DNA of 64,000 nucleotides from contig NZ_CP042266.1 in assembly GCF_007856155.1 (NCBI RefSeq), forward strand, positions 1,054,001 to 1,118,000. Direction: 5' to 3'. Under the pieces are notes generated by a model. That model did no database searches and was not told where the DNA came from. It saw nothing but the letters and a program-made list of their open reading frames with translations. The position numbers were made by a program, and so were the translations under genes. Below are positions 53,427-61,653 of this stretch, one piece after another (the stretch's first letter is position 1; each line of letters begins with the position of its first letter). The stretch is from Streptomyces qinzhouensis. GTDB taxonomy: Bacteria; Actinomycetota; Actinomycetes; Streptomycetales; Streptomycetaceae.

Positions 53427-54703
53427 GCGGCGGCACCCCCGTCGCGGGTGTCGGCGGACTCCGGCGCGGCGCCGGCCCGCGGCGGGCCGCCGGGGATTCC
53501 ACCGGGCGCGGGGGTTTCCCCGGAGGTTTCGCCGGACGCGGAGGTTCCGCCGGACGCGTGGGTTACGCCGGGGGTTTCGCCGGACGCGGGGGTTCCACCG
53601 GGCGCGGGGGTTACGCCGGGAGTTCCACCGGGCGCGGAGGTTTCGCCGGGTCCGGCGGACTTCCGGGACCCGCGGGCCGCGCCCGTCTCCGGCGCCGTAC
53701 CGGACGGGGAGCCGGCGTCCGGTTCCGGCGGCCGCGCCGGGCTCCCGGGGTCATCGGGCGCTCCGGACGGCCGCTCGTGCGGCCCCCGCGGCCCGCGCGG
53801 CTCCAGGTCCGCGAGCCACAGCCGCTGGAGCATGTGCCAGTCCTCCGGATGTTCGGCGATCCCCGCGGCGTACACATCGGCGAGGGCCTGGGTCATGGCG
53901 GCCGTCTTCTCGGCGCGGGTGCCCGATGCGGGCACCTCGACCGGCGGATGGACCCGGCCGCGCATGGCCCCGCCCTCGTACCAGAGGGTCACCGGCAGCA
54001 GCAGCGCCCCGGTGTGCTGGGCGAGCAGCGCGGGGCCCGCGGGCATCAGGGCGGTCTCGCCGAAGTACTCGACGTCGACGCCGGACGACGACAGATCGCG
54101 GTCGGCGACGAGAGCGACGAGTCCGCCGTCCCGCAGCCGCCGGGCGAGGGTGCCGAAGGCGGAGCCGCCCGCGTGCGGGAGCACCTCCATGCCGAGGCTC
54201 TCGCGGTAGGCGACGAAGCGGTCGTACAGCGATTCGGGCTTGAGCCGTTCGGCCACCGTGGTGAAGGGGGTTTCGAGGATCCGGGTCACCCAGACGCCCG
54301 CCAGGTCCCAGTTCGCCAGGTGCGGCAGGGCGAGGATCACCCCGCGGTCGGAGGCGATGCCGTCGGTCAGCCGCTCGACATCGTGGATGACGACGCTGTC
54401 GCGCACCTTCCGGGTGCTCCACGCGGGCAGCCGGAAGGACTCCATCCAGTAGCGCATGTACGAGCGCATCCCGGCCTTCGACAGTTCGGCGAGCCGCTCG
54501 GGCCCGGCGTCGGGCACCACCCGCGCCAGATTGGACTCCAGCCGCAGGACCGCCGCACCGCGCCGCCGCCAGGCGGTGTCCGCGATGGTGCGGCCCAGCC
54601 GGACGGCCACCGGCTCCGGGAGTTTCTTGACCGCCGCCCAGCCGAGCCCGTACATCCCGTCGACGAGCCGGTCGCGGGCGGTCACCGGCGTACTCCCGGT
54701 CAC
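53423..54703 (-). CDS. PIM acyltransferase-like (PatA/HtrB family) with repetitive tail
   Basis: The 426-residue product is an LPLAT-family acyltransferase with the catalytic HX4D as HLANWD (in LALPHLANWDLAG) and the region VALVADRDLSSSGVDVEYFG. In mycobacteria the gene in this place is PatA (Rv2611c), which acylates mannosylated phosphatidylinositol. Residues about 350-405 are a Gly/Thr/Pro/Ser/Glu tail made of 10-15-base imperfect DNA repeats (53511-53660), not part of the enzyme. GTG 54703 overlaps the pgsA stop (GTGA). Confidence 0.88.
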   Translation of the reverse strand: MTGSTPVTARDRLVDGMYGLGWAAVKKLPEPVAVRLGRTIADTAWRRRGAAVLRLESNLARVVPDAGPERLAELSKAGMRSYMRYWMESFRLPAWSTRKVRDSVVIHDVERLTDGIASDRGVILALPHLANWDLAGVWVTRILETPFTTVAERLKPESLYDRFVAYRESLGMEVLPHAGGSAFGTLARRLRDGGLVALVADRDLSSSGVDVEYFGETALMPAGPALLAQHTGALLLPVTLWYEGGAMRGRVHPPVEVPASGTRAEKTAAMTQALADVYAAGIAEHPEDWHMLQRLWLADLEPRGPRGPHERPSGAPDDPGSPARPPEPDAGSPSGTAPETGAARGSRKSAGPGETSAPGGTPGVTPAPGGTPASGETPGVTHASGGTSASGETSGETPAPGGIPGGPPRAGAAPESADTRDGGAAA

Positions 54704-55371
54704 GTCGCCCCGGCCCCGCTGTGCCGGTCCCCGGATCCGGCGGCGTCCGCCTCGGCGGACTCCCGGCGGACGGTCACGACGCGCTGTCCGAGGGTGACCG
54801 CGCTGCCCACGGCGACGATCCACAGGGCGATCGGCAGCAGGATCTCGATACCCGGCACTCCGAAGGCGGCGAGCCCGGAGAGCCCGGCGGCCACCAGGGA
54901 GATCACCAGCCGCTCGGCCCGCTCGATCAGGCCGTTCACGGCGACGGGCAGCCCGATGGCCTCGCCCCGGGCCTTGGTGTACGACACCACCTGCCCACTG
55001 GCGAGGCAGAAGATCGCCACGGCGCAGAGGATGTTGTCGTCGCCCTTGCCCGCGTACCAGAGCGCGAGACCACCGAAGATCGCGCTGTCGGCGACCCGGT
55101 CCAGCGTGGAGTCGAGGAAGGCGCCCCAGCGGCTGGAGATCCCCGCCTGGCGGGCCATATTGCCGTCGACCAGGTCGGAGAAGACGAAGAGGGTGATGAC
55201 GATCGTGCCCCAGAAGAACTCCCCGCGTGGGAAGAAGACCAGCGCACCCGCGACGACTCCGGCCGTACCGATGAGGGTGACGGCGTCGGGGCTCACCCCT
55301 CGACGGAGGAGAAACGCGGCGAACGGTGTGAGGACACGCGTGAAGAATGCACGCGCGTACTTGTTCAGCAT
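54700..55371 (-). CDS. pgsA: phosphatidylinositol phosphate synthase (CDP-alcohol phosphotransferase)
   Basis: This 223-residue membrane enzyme joins CDP-diacylglycerol to inositol 1-phosphate, the start of phosphatidylinositol synthesis. The CDP-alcohol signature is complete: SDLVDGNMARQAGISSRWGA followed by FLDSTLDRVAD, matching D-x2-D-G-x2-A-R-x8-G-x3-D-x3-D. Several hydrophobic helices are visible. ATG 55371; the frame to 55548 has no ribosome site. pgsA, acyltransferase and pimA overlap and form one unit. Confidence 0.93.
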   Translation of the reverse strand: MLNKYARAFFTRVLTPFAAFLLRRGVSPDAVTLIGTAGVVAGALVFFPRGEFFWGTIVITLFVFSDLVDGNMARQAGISSRWGAFLDSTLDRVADSAIFGGLALWYAGKGDDNILCAVAIFCLASGQVVSYTKARGEAIGLPVAVNGLIERAERLVISLVAAGLSGLAAFGVPGIEILLPIALWIVAVGSAVTLGQRVVTVRRESAEADAAGSGDRHSGAGAT

Positions 55372-55943
55372 GGCCTTCCCGAGGTTCGGTTCCGCCGCGC
55401 GGCCCCGACGGCCACCGGCTGGCCCATCGTAGCCACGACGGGCGCGTCGCACCGGCCGGGCACCCGACTCGGCCCGTCCCCGGCCGCTCCCGGCCGGGCC
55501 CGTACCGCCCGTGCGGCACGTATCGGAGGAGGAGAACCGTTGCGGCACCGGCCGCGCGGCGCCCGATGGGTCCCGGGGTCGTTCCGCCGGACCGGGCCGG
55601 AGCCCGGCGGCATCCGGAAGCCCGCGGAGCGACCCCGGGGGCCTTTACTTCCGGATCGGGCGAGCCCGGCAGGATCCGGCGGAGAGACCCTAACCCGCCA
55701 TCGGTGAAACGCACCCGGCACCGTGCCGTGCGTGACATATGGACGCCTCCCGGTGTCGGTGGAAAGCTCGAAGGACGACTGCGGGCACCGACGGAGCGGC
55801 CCCGACCCCCCTTCGCCCCCTCCGGCCCCCGTTTCCCGCCGTGCCCGCGGCCCGGTACCTCCACTCTTCCCCGCGCGCCGGCCGGAAGGTGAACGGCCCT
55901 GGCGCATCCGTTCCGCGTCCGAATCGACCGGGAGGCAGGAATC
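55372..55943. other. divergent intergenic region between pgsA and the EF-G-like gene
   Basis: About 570 bases with no credible gene. GGGAGG just before 55944 serves the EF-G-like gene. A short palindrome CGGCACCGTGCCG lies near 55717-55729. No convincing promoter pair was found for either side. Confidence 0.5.
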
Positions 55944-58166
55944 ATGGGCGACAAGGCGAACACCCACCCCGGAGCCGCCGGCAGGGCTACGGCGGCCGAC
56001 CGGCCCTCATCCGTACGGAATGTGGTGCTGGTCGGCCACAGCGGTTCGGGCAAGACCACCCTCGTGGAGGCCCTGGCCCTCACCGCGGGGGCGGTGAACC
56101 GGGCGGGCCGGGTCGAGGACGGCGGCACGATCTCCGACTACGACGAGATCGAGCACCGCCAGCAGCGCTCCGTACAGCTCTCCCTCGTCCCGCTCGACTG
56201 GGACGGCTACAAGATCAACCTGCTGGACACCCCCGGGTACGCCGATTTCGTCGGCGAGCTGCGGGCCGGGCTGCGGGCGGCCGACGCGGCGCTGTTCGTG
56301 GTCTCGGCCGCCCAGGAACCGGACGCCATCGGCGGCGCCACCCGGGCCGTATGGGACGAATGCGCCGCCGTCGGCATGCCGCGGGCGATCGTCGTCACGC
56401 ATCTGGAGACCGCCAGGGCCGGGTACGAACAGCTGACCAGGGTCCTCGCGGAACTGTTCGGCGGTGACGACCCGGATGCCGTGCTGCCGCTCTATCTGCC
56501 GCAGTACGGGGAGCCGGGCCCCGACGGGCACGCCCCGACCACCGGTCTGGTGGGCCTGCTGACCCGGAAGATCTACGACTACTCCGGCGGGCAGCGCGCG
56601 GAGATTCCGCCCGGCCCGGAGCAGGAGCCGCTCATCGAGGCGGCCCGCAATCGGCTGATCGAGGGAATCATCGCCGAGAGCGAGGACGAGAGCCTGATGG
56701 ACCGCTATCTCGGCGGGGAGGACATCGACGTCAAGACGCTCGTCGACGATCTGGAGAAGGCGGTCGCCCGCGGCACCTTCCACCCTGTGCTGGCCGCCGC
56801 CCCCGCCGCCGAGGGCGCCCGGCAGGGTATCGGCACGGTCGAACTCCTCGAGCTGATCACCCGTGGCTTCCCGACCCCGCTGGAGGCCGAGTGTCCGCTG
56901 GTCACCTCCCCGCAGGGCGCGGCCCGTCCCCGCCCGGCCTGCGATCCGGACGGGCCGCTGGTCGCCGAGGTGGTGAAGACGTCGTCGGATCCGTATGTGG
57001 GCAGGATCTCCCTGGTCCGGGTCTTCTCCGGCACCCTGCGCCCCGACGAGACGGTCCATGTGTCGGGCCACGGGCCGGCCGAGCGGGGCCATGAGCCGCC
57101 CGAGCTGCACGAGGCCGACGAACGGGTCGGCGCGCTCTCCGTCCCCTTCGGCAAACAGCAGCGGCCGCTCCCCCGGGTGATCGCCGGGGATCTGGCCTGT
57201 GTCGCCAAACTGGGGCGCGCCGGAACCGGCGATACGCTCTCGGCCAAGGACGACCCGCTGCTGATGGAGCCGTGGCAGATGCCGGATCCGCTGCTTCCGC
57301 TGGCGGTACGGGCCCATAGCAAGGCCGATGAGGAGAAGCTCTCGCACGGGCTGAACCGGCTGGTCGCCGAGGATCCCGCGATGCGGCTGGAACAGAACCC
57401 GGACACCCGCCAGATGGTGCTGTGGTGTCTGGGCGAGGCCCATGCGGATGTGGCGCTGGAACGGCTGCGTACCCGGTACGGCGTCGAGGTGGACGTGATC
57501 GCGCACCGGGTGGCGCTGCGGGAGACCTTCGGCGGCGCGGCTTCGGGCCGGGGCCGCCATGTGAAACAGTCCGGTGGCCACGGCCAGTACGCGATCTGCG
57601 AGATCGACGTGGAGCCGCTGCCCGCGGGCTCCGGAATCGAGTTCGTCGACAAGGTCGTGGGCGGTGCGGTGCCCCGCCAGTTCATCCCCTCCGTCGAGAA
57701 GGGGGTACGGGCCCAGGCGGCGCGCGGAGTGACCGCCGGGTATCCGCTGGTCGATATCCGGGTCACCCTCCGGGACGGCAAGGCGCACTCGGTGGACTCC
57801 TCGGACGCGGCCTTCCAGACGGCGGGCGCCCTCGCCCTGCGGGAGGCGGCCGCGGCGACCCCGATCCACCTGCTGGAGCCGGTGGCCGAGATCCGGGTAC
57901 TGGTTTCGGACGAATACGTCGGCCCCGTGATGAGCGATCTGTCGGGACGGCGGGGCCGGGTCGTGGGCACCGAACAGTCGGCCGGGGCGCGGACCCTGGT
58001 CCGGGCCGAGGTACCCGAGATCGAGATCGGACGGTACGCGGTCGATCTGCGGTCCATCTCCCACGGCACGGGCCGGTTCAGCCGGGCGTACGCCCGGCAC
58101 GAGGCGATGCCGCAGCAGGTCGCCGACCGGCTGCGGCAGGACACCGGCGGGGGCGCGGAGCGCTGA
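55944..58166 (+). CDS. EF-G-like translational GTPase (EF-G2 type)
   Basis: A 740-residue relative of elongation factor G. The G1 loop GHSGSGKTT is at residues 31-39 and G3 is DTPG at 95-98, in a domain that otherwise follows EF-G. The switch I region and G4 deviate: where NKxD is usual the protein has THLE at 152-155. Domains II-V are visible (domain II from about residue 335; domain IV with VKQSGGHGQYAICEIDVEPL). EF-G-like proteins of this type are secondary GTPases in actinobacteria; their role is unclear. ATG 55944 has GGGAGG upstream. Confidence 0.9.
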   Translation: MGDKANTHPGAAGRATAADRPSSVRNVVLVGHSGSGKTTLVEALALTAGAVNRAGRVEDGGTISDYDEIEHRQQRSVQLSLVPLDWDGYKINLLDTPGYADFVGELRAGLRAADAALFVVSAAQEPDAIGGATRAVWDECAAVGMPRAIVVTHLETARAGYEQLTRVLAELFGGDDPDAVLPLYLPQYGEPGPDGHAPTTGLVGLLTRKIYDYSGGQRAEIPPGPEQEPLIEAARNRLIEGIIAESEDESLMDRYLGGEDIDVKTLVDDLEKAVARGTFHPVLAAAPAAEGARQGIGTVELLELITRGFPTPLEAECPLVTSPQGAARPRPACDPDGPLVAEVVKTSSDPYVGRISLVRVFSGTLRPDETVHVSGHGPAERGHEPPELHEADERVGALSVPFGKQQRPLPRVIAGDLACVAKLGRAGTGDTLSAKDDPLLMEPWQMPDPLLPLAVRAHSKADEEKLSHGLNRLVAEDPAMRLEQNPDTRQMVLWCLGEAHADVALERLRTRYGVEVDVIAHRVALRETFGGAASGRGRHVKQSGGHGQYAICEIDVEPLPAGSGIEFVDKVVGGAVPRQFIPSVEKGVRAQAARGVTAGYPLVDIRVTLRDGKAHSVDSSDAAFQTAGALALREAAAATPIHLLEPVAEIRVLVSDEYVGPVMSDLSGRRGRVVGTEQSAGARTLVRAEVPEIEIGRYAVDLRSISHGTGRFSRAYARHEAMPQQVADRLRQDTGGGAER

Positions 58167-58175
58167 CACCCGGGG

Positions 58176-58206
58176 GCTGTTCCCGCCCGGAGCAGGCGGG
58201 AACAGC
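58176..58206 (+). terminator. hairpin terminator after the EF-G-like gene
   Basis: GCTGTTCCCGCC (58176-58187) pairs perfectly with 58195-58206 across a 7-base loop, 9 bases past the stop. Confidence 0.7.
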
Positions 58207-58359
58207 ACACCGGACGGCACGCCGAGGGCGTACGAACACCGCACGGACGCTGTACGGACGCCGTACGGACCTCATAGGAACGGCCGGCGGACGCGGCACC
58301 GGCGCCGGGCGGACGCGGCGGCGCCTCCGGCGGACGGTTCCGGCCGATTCCGCGCTCCC

Positions 58360-58389
58360 GTGACGAAGCGCCTACGCCCCGGATACGCT
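58360..58389 (+). promoter_or_regulatory. promoter of the unknown membrane-protein gene
   Basis: GTGACG (58360-58365) and TACGCT (58384-58389) are 18 bases apart. This places transcription start near 58396, so the earliest in-frame GTG at 58360 cannot be the start codon and the GTG at 58477 is favoured. Confidence 0.55.
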
Positions 58390-58476
58390 GAGGTGCCCAG
58401 TTCAGCAGGTGTGCGGGGCAGTGCAGTTGGGAATGAGCCGCGGCAGGCGGCGGCGACGGGGCGATGGGGGCGGCAA

Positions 58477-60129
58477 GTGGCGGACGGATTCGACTTCTCT
58501 CCCGGGGCACAGGTCCCGATCCAGGGCTCGGCGGGCCAGACGGCCGCGACCAGCGCCCTGGCCTCGGCGGCGTACCGCGACAGCCCCGTCGAGCAGATCC
58601 TCGACGCCAACAACGAATGGCACAAGTCCGATGTGAAGAAGGGGAAGTTCTCCCTCTTCGAGCCCAATCTCGGCGAGGCGTTCTGCCGGGCGGTGCAGGC
58701 CCGCACACTCGGCGGCGCGCGCGGTGCGCTGATCCAGTCCTTCGGCACGGACGCCCGGATGATCGTCGAGCACTGTCTGGCCGCGAGCGGGCTGCGCAAG
58801 GAGCGCGATATCAGGCTGACGGTGATCACGGCCGTCTGCGGACTGCTGTTCCTGCCCGGAATGCTGCTGTGGATGGGCGTCTTCCAGCTCCGCCGCACCC
58901 TGGCCGGATCCCAGGACAAGAAGGCCGGAGCGCTCGGCACGGCCCTGCTCGTCGCCATCGCCGCGGTCGCCGTGATCGCCCTGGTCAAACTGCCGTTCGC
59001 CGGCTTCCTCGGCTACTACGTCCGCGGAATGATCGTCGCACCGGTCATCGGCTGGTTCCTGGCCAAACGGATCTGCGAGAAGTCGGCGGTCGATATGCGG
59101 TCCCGCTGGGACGGGCTGCTGTCGGGCGGCGGTATCGCGGCGAAGGTACCCGAGGCCGTGCCCGGGAACCCCGACGAGAAGGCGCGCGAGGAACTGCGGC
59201 AGGGACTGGAGAAGCTCTCCGCCGAACAGCAGGCCAACTCGGTCTTCTACGCGGGCCCCAAGGGAATACTGGGGATGGGCACCCGCTGGGGAAGCTGGCA
59301 GATGGCCGAGGAGCTGGTGCCCAGGGATCCGGGCAAGGAGATCAACCAGTTCCGGAGCTGGGACGTCATAAGGGCGATCCACGACAAGCTGAAGCTGCTG
59401 GAGCGCGGCCCGCTGAACTCGGGCGGATTCCCCACCCCGCTGGTGAAGCACTGGATCGTCTCGCCGGTGGGCGAGGGCGCGGGCGGGGTGTCCCGCCCCG
59501 ACGGCCAGGATGTGGAAGCGTTCCAGGTCAAACCCCACGAGATACAGCGGATCTGCAACCACCAGCAGTTCAGCGGGGGCAACCGGCACTACCTCGGGGT
59601 CCAGTTCGTGCTCTGGGACGGCCAGCTGGTGATCACCATGATGATCAACGTCACGGTGCTTCACGAGACCCTGCGGGTCGAGGTGACCGGCCATGCGCTG
59701 GGCCCGGTCCACGGCCTGTTCACCACCAAGTCCTCCCCCAAGACCAGGACCGTGAACAAGACGGTCCGGTTCTGGGAGACCCGCGATATCGTCCTGCCCC
59801 TGGTGGAGGCCAAGGAGGTGGTCCGCCTCGCGGTGCGCGCCCCCTTCACCTGGTATCCGCCGCTGCTGGACTTCCTCGGCGGCAAACTGGCGCTGCCGGA
59901 ACCGTTCGGGCTGCGGCACGCCTGGGCCGAGCAGCCGTGGCGGCACCGGTTCATGGCCGACGACGCGATGCGGGCCGCGACCCCGGTACTGCGGGTCGCC
60001 CACGCGGCGGCGCTGAGGGTACTGGAGGAGAACGGCGTGGACACCGACCGGTTCGCCGGCCGCTCCATGGCGGTCAGCGGCGCGGTCCAGGACCCGTCCC
60101 CGCGCAAGGCCGACCTGTACGACGCGTAA
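58477..60129 (+). CDS. uncharacterised protein with two membrane segments
   Basis: A 550-residue protein I do not recognise. Residues about 115-145 (LTVITAVCGLLFLPGMLLWMG) and about 165-205 (LGTALLVAIAAVAVIALVK and GMIVAPVIGWFLA) look membrane-spanning; the rest is soluble-looking, with a central region WQMAEELVPRDPGKEINQFR and a C-terminal part KSSPKTRTVNKTVRFWE. GTG 58477 (VADGFDFSPGAQVP) is chosen since a promoter covers the earlier in-frame GTG. It sits between the EF-G-like and HIT genes. Confidence 0.7.
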   Translation: MADGFDFSPGAQVPIQGSAGQTAATSALASAAYRDSPVEQILDANNEWHKSDVKKGKFSLFEPNLGEAFCRAVQARTLGGARGALIQSFGTDARMIVEHCLAASGLRKERDIRLTVITAVCGLLFLPGMLLWMGVFQLRRTLAGSQDKKAGALGTALLVAIAAVAVIALVKLPFAGFLGYYVRGMIVAPVIGWFLAKRICEKSAVDMRSRWDGLLSGGGIAAKVPEAVPGNPDEKAREELRQGLEKLSAEQQANSVFYAGPKGILGMGTRWGSWQMAEELVPRDPGKEINQFRSWDVIRAIHDKLKLLERGPLNSGGFPTPLVKHWIVSPVGEGAGGVSRPDGQDVEAFQVKPHEIQRICNHQQFSGGNRHYLGVQFVLWDGQLVITMMINVTVLHETLRVEVTGHALGPVHGLFTTKSSPKTRTVNKTVRFWETRDIVLPLVEAKEVVRLAVRAPFTWYPPLLDFLGGKLALPEPFGLRHAWAEQPWRHRFMADDAMRAATPVLRVAHAAALRVLEENGVDTDRFAGRSMAVSGAVQDPSPRKADLYDA

Positions 60130-60172
60130 TTTTTTGGGGCTCGGTTCGCCGATAGGCCCGTCGGCGCGGTCG

Positions 60173-60204
60173 CGGGCCACGACGGCACCCGCCGTCGTGG
60201 CCCG
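60173..60204. terminator. shared hairpin terminator of two converging genes
   Basis: CGGGCCACGACGGC (60173-60186) pairs perfectly with 60191-60204 across a 4-base loop between the unknown membrane-protein gene (plus) and the HIT gene (minus). A T6 run directly follows the plus-strand stop codon at 60129. Confidence 0.7.
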
Positions 60205-60230
60205 TGGTCGTACTCCGGTACGGGCCCGGG

Positions 60231-60776
60231 TCAGGCCGGCCAGGCGGCGGCGAGCATCGCGCGGGTGTCCGCGAGCAGTTGCGGCAGTACCTTGGTGTGC
60301 CCCACGACCGGCATGAAGTTGGTGTCCCCGCCCCAGCGCGGAACGATGTGCTGGTGAAGATGGGCCGCGATCCCCGCGCCCGCCTCCACCCCCTGGTTCA
60401 TGCCGATATTGAAGCCGTGCGCCCCGGACGCGGCCCGCAGCGCCGTCATCGCGTGCTTGGTGAAGAGCGCCAGCTCCGCGGTCTCGGCCTCGTCGAGTTC
60501 GGTGTAGTCGGCGATATGCCGGAACGGCACCACCATCAGATGCCCGCCGTTGTACGGATAGAGGTTCAGCACCGCGTAGACGGCCGAGCCGCGGGCGATG
60601 ATCAGCCCGTCCTCATCGGATTTACCGGGAATGGCGCAGAAGGGGCAGCCGTCGCCCGCCTCGGGCCCGCTCGGCTTGTTCTCACCCTGGATGTACGCCA
60701 TCCGGTGCGGCGTCCACAAGCGCTGGAACGCGTCCGGCGTCCCCACCCCGATCTGCTGTTCCGGCTCGTTCGTCAT
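60231..60776 (-). CDS. HIT family nucleotide-binding protein
   Basis: The 181-residue product has the HIT triad HLHQHIVPRW, the N-terminal zinc-like pair CPFC in GDGCPFCAIPG, and ARGSAVYAVLNLYPYNGGHLMVVPFRH. The mycobacterial gene in this position (Rv2613c) is a diadenosine tetraphosphate phosphorylase, so this may act on Ap4A. ATG 60776 lies seven bases after a -10-like TATGCT, which suggests a leaderless transcript; ATG 60788 would give 185 residues. It normally sits next to thrS and pgsA. Confidence 0.9.
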   Translation of the reverse strand: MTNEPEQQIGVGTPDAFQRLWTPHRMAYIQGENKPSGPEAGDGCPFCAIPGKSDEDGLIIARGSAVYAVLNLYPYNGGHLMVVPFRHIADYTELDEAETAELALFTKHAMTALRAASGAHGFNIGMNQGVEAGAGIAAHLHQHIVPRWGGDTNFMPVVGHTKVLPQLLADTRAMLAAAWPA

Positions 60777-60900
60777 GCTGTGCAGCATATGGCGTGGCCG
60801 GTCCGCCGCGTGTCGCCGGGGGCGGTCCCCGCGGTCTTGGCGATGCTGGTGCGGTGAAACCCCCGAATACGGTACGAACGGCACGAACGGCACGAACACC

Positions 60901-61611
60901 ATGAACGGCACGGGCGGCGCGAACGGCGAGCGCGACGGGAGCCGCGAGGAGCGGATGTGGCGCTGGCGCCGGCGGACCGAGGTCCCGCTCTTCATCGCCT
61001 CGACGGTGTTCCTCGGCTGCTACGCGGTCCGGATCCTCGACGACGACCTGCCGCAGGGCTGGCGGGACGCGCTGCTGACGGTCACGTACACGACCTGGGC
61101 GATGTTCGTGGCCGATTTCGCGGTCCGCTGGCGGATCAGCGGCCGCGGGCTGTCGTTCGTCCGTACGCATCTGCTGGACGCGATCGTGGTGGTCCTGCCG
61201 CTGCTGCGTCCCCTGCGGATCGTGGAGATCTACGACTCGGTCCAGCACCGCCGCGAGCATGCCCGGCTCTCCCTGTACGCGCGGGTGATGGCGTACGCGA
61301 GCATGACGGCCGTGCTGCTCGGCTTCGCGGGGGCGCTCACGGTGTACGCGGCGGAGCGCGGCGCCCCGGGGGCCACCATCAGGACCTTCGGCGATTCGGT
61401 GTGGTGGGCCTGCTCCACCCTGACGACGGTGGGGTACGGGGATGTGACCCCGGTGACGCCGAAGGGCCGGTCGGTGGCGGTGCTCATGATGGCCGGGGGG
61501 CTGGCGCTGCTCGGCGCGGTGACGGGTTCCTTCTCGTCGTGGCTGATCCAGCGGTTCGCGCTCGACGAGGACAGAAGGCCCCCGGGGGGATCCCCCGGAG
61601 GCCTTCTCTGA
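60901..61611 (+). CDS. small voltage-gated-like potassium channel
   Basis: A 236-residue membrane protein. Transmembrane helices are visible at about residues 29-45, 60-75, 90-105 and 125-150, followed by the pore: STLTTVGYGDVTPVTPKGR, with the K+ filter TVGYG, and a last helix (SVAVLMMAGGLALLGAVTGSF). The S4-like helix has few Arg (VVVLPLLRPLRIVEIY), so voltage gating is weak or absent. The start is uncertain: ATG 60901 lacks a ribosome site and ATG 60955 has GAGGAG only three bases away. It converges on thrS. Confidence 0.88.
   Translation: MNGTGGANGERDGSREERMWRWRRRTEVPLFIASTVFLGCYAVRILDDDLPQGWRDALLTVTYTTWAMFVADFAVRWRISGRGLSFVRTHLLDAIVVVLPLLRPLRIVEIYDSVQHRREHARLSLYARVMAYASMTAVLLGFAGALTVYAAERGAPGATIRTFGDSVWWACSTLTTVGYGDVTPVTPKGRSVAVLMMAGGLALLGAVTGSFSSWLIQRFALDEDRRPPGGSPGGLL
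61573..61607. terminator. terminator overlapping the end of the channel gene
   Basis: AGAAGGCC (61573-61580) pairs with GGCCTTCT (61600-61607), then CCGGGG with CCCCGG after one mismatch. The hairpin covers the last codons of the channel gene, so its C-terminal Gly/Pro tail is encoded by the stem. It could serve the channel gene and, before the insertion sequence arrived, thrS. Confidence 0.6.
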
Positions 61612-61653
61612 ACGGGCCGGCCGGCCCGTGCGGCGGGAAGCTCCTATAGATCG

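Noticed and set aside
53423..56128. A 901-residue acyltransferase frame
   Set aside because: The upstream 475 residues lie over pgsA in another frame and over the intergenic region; the overlap GTG at 54703 gives the normal enzyme.
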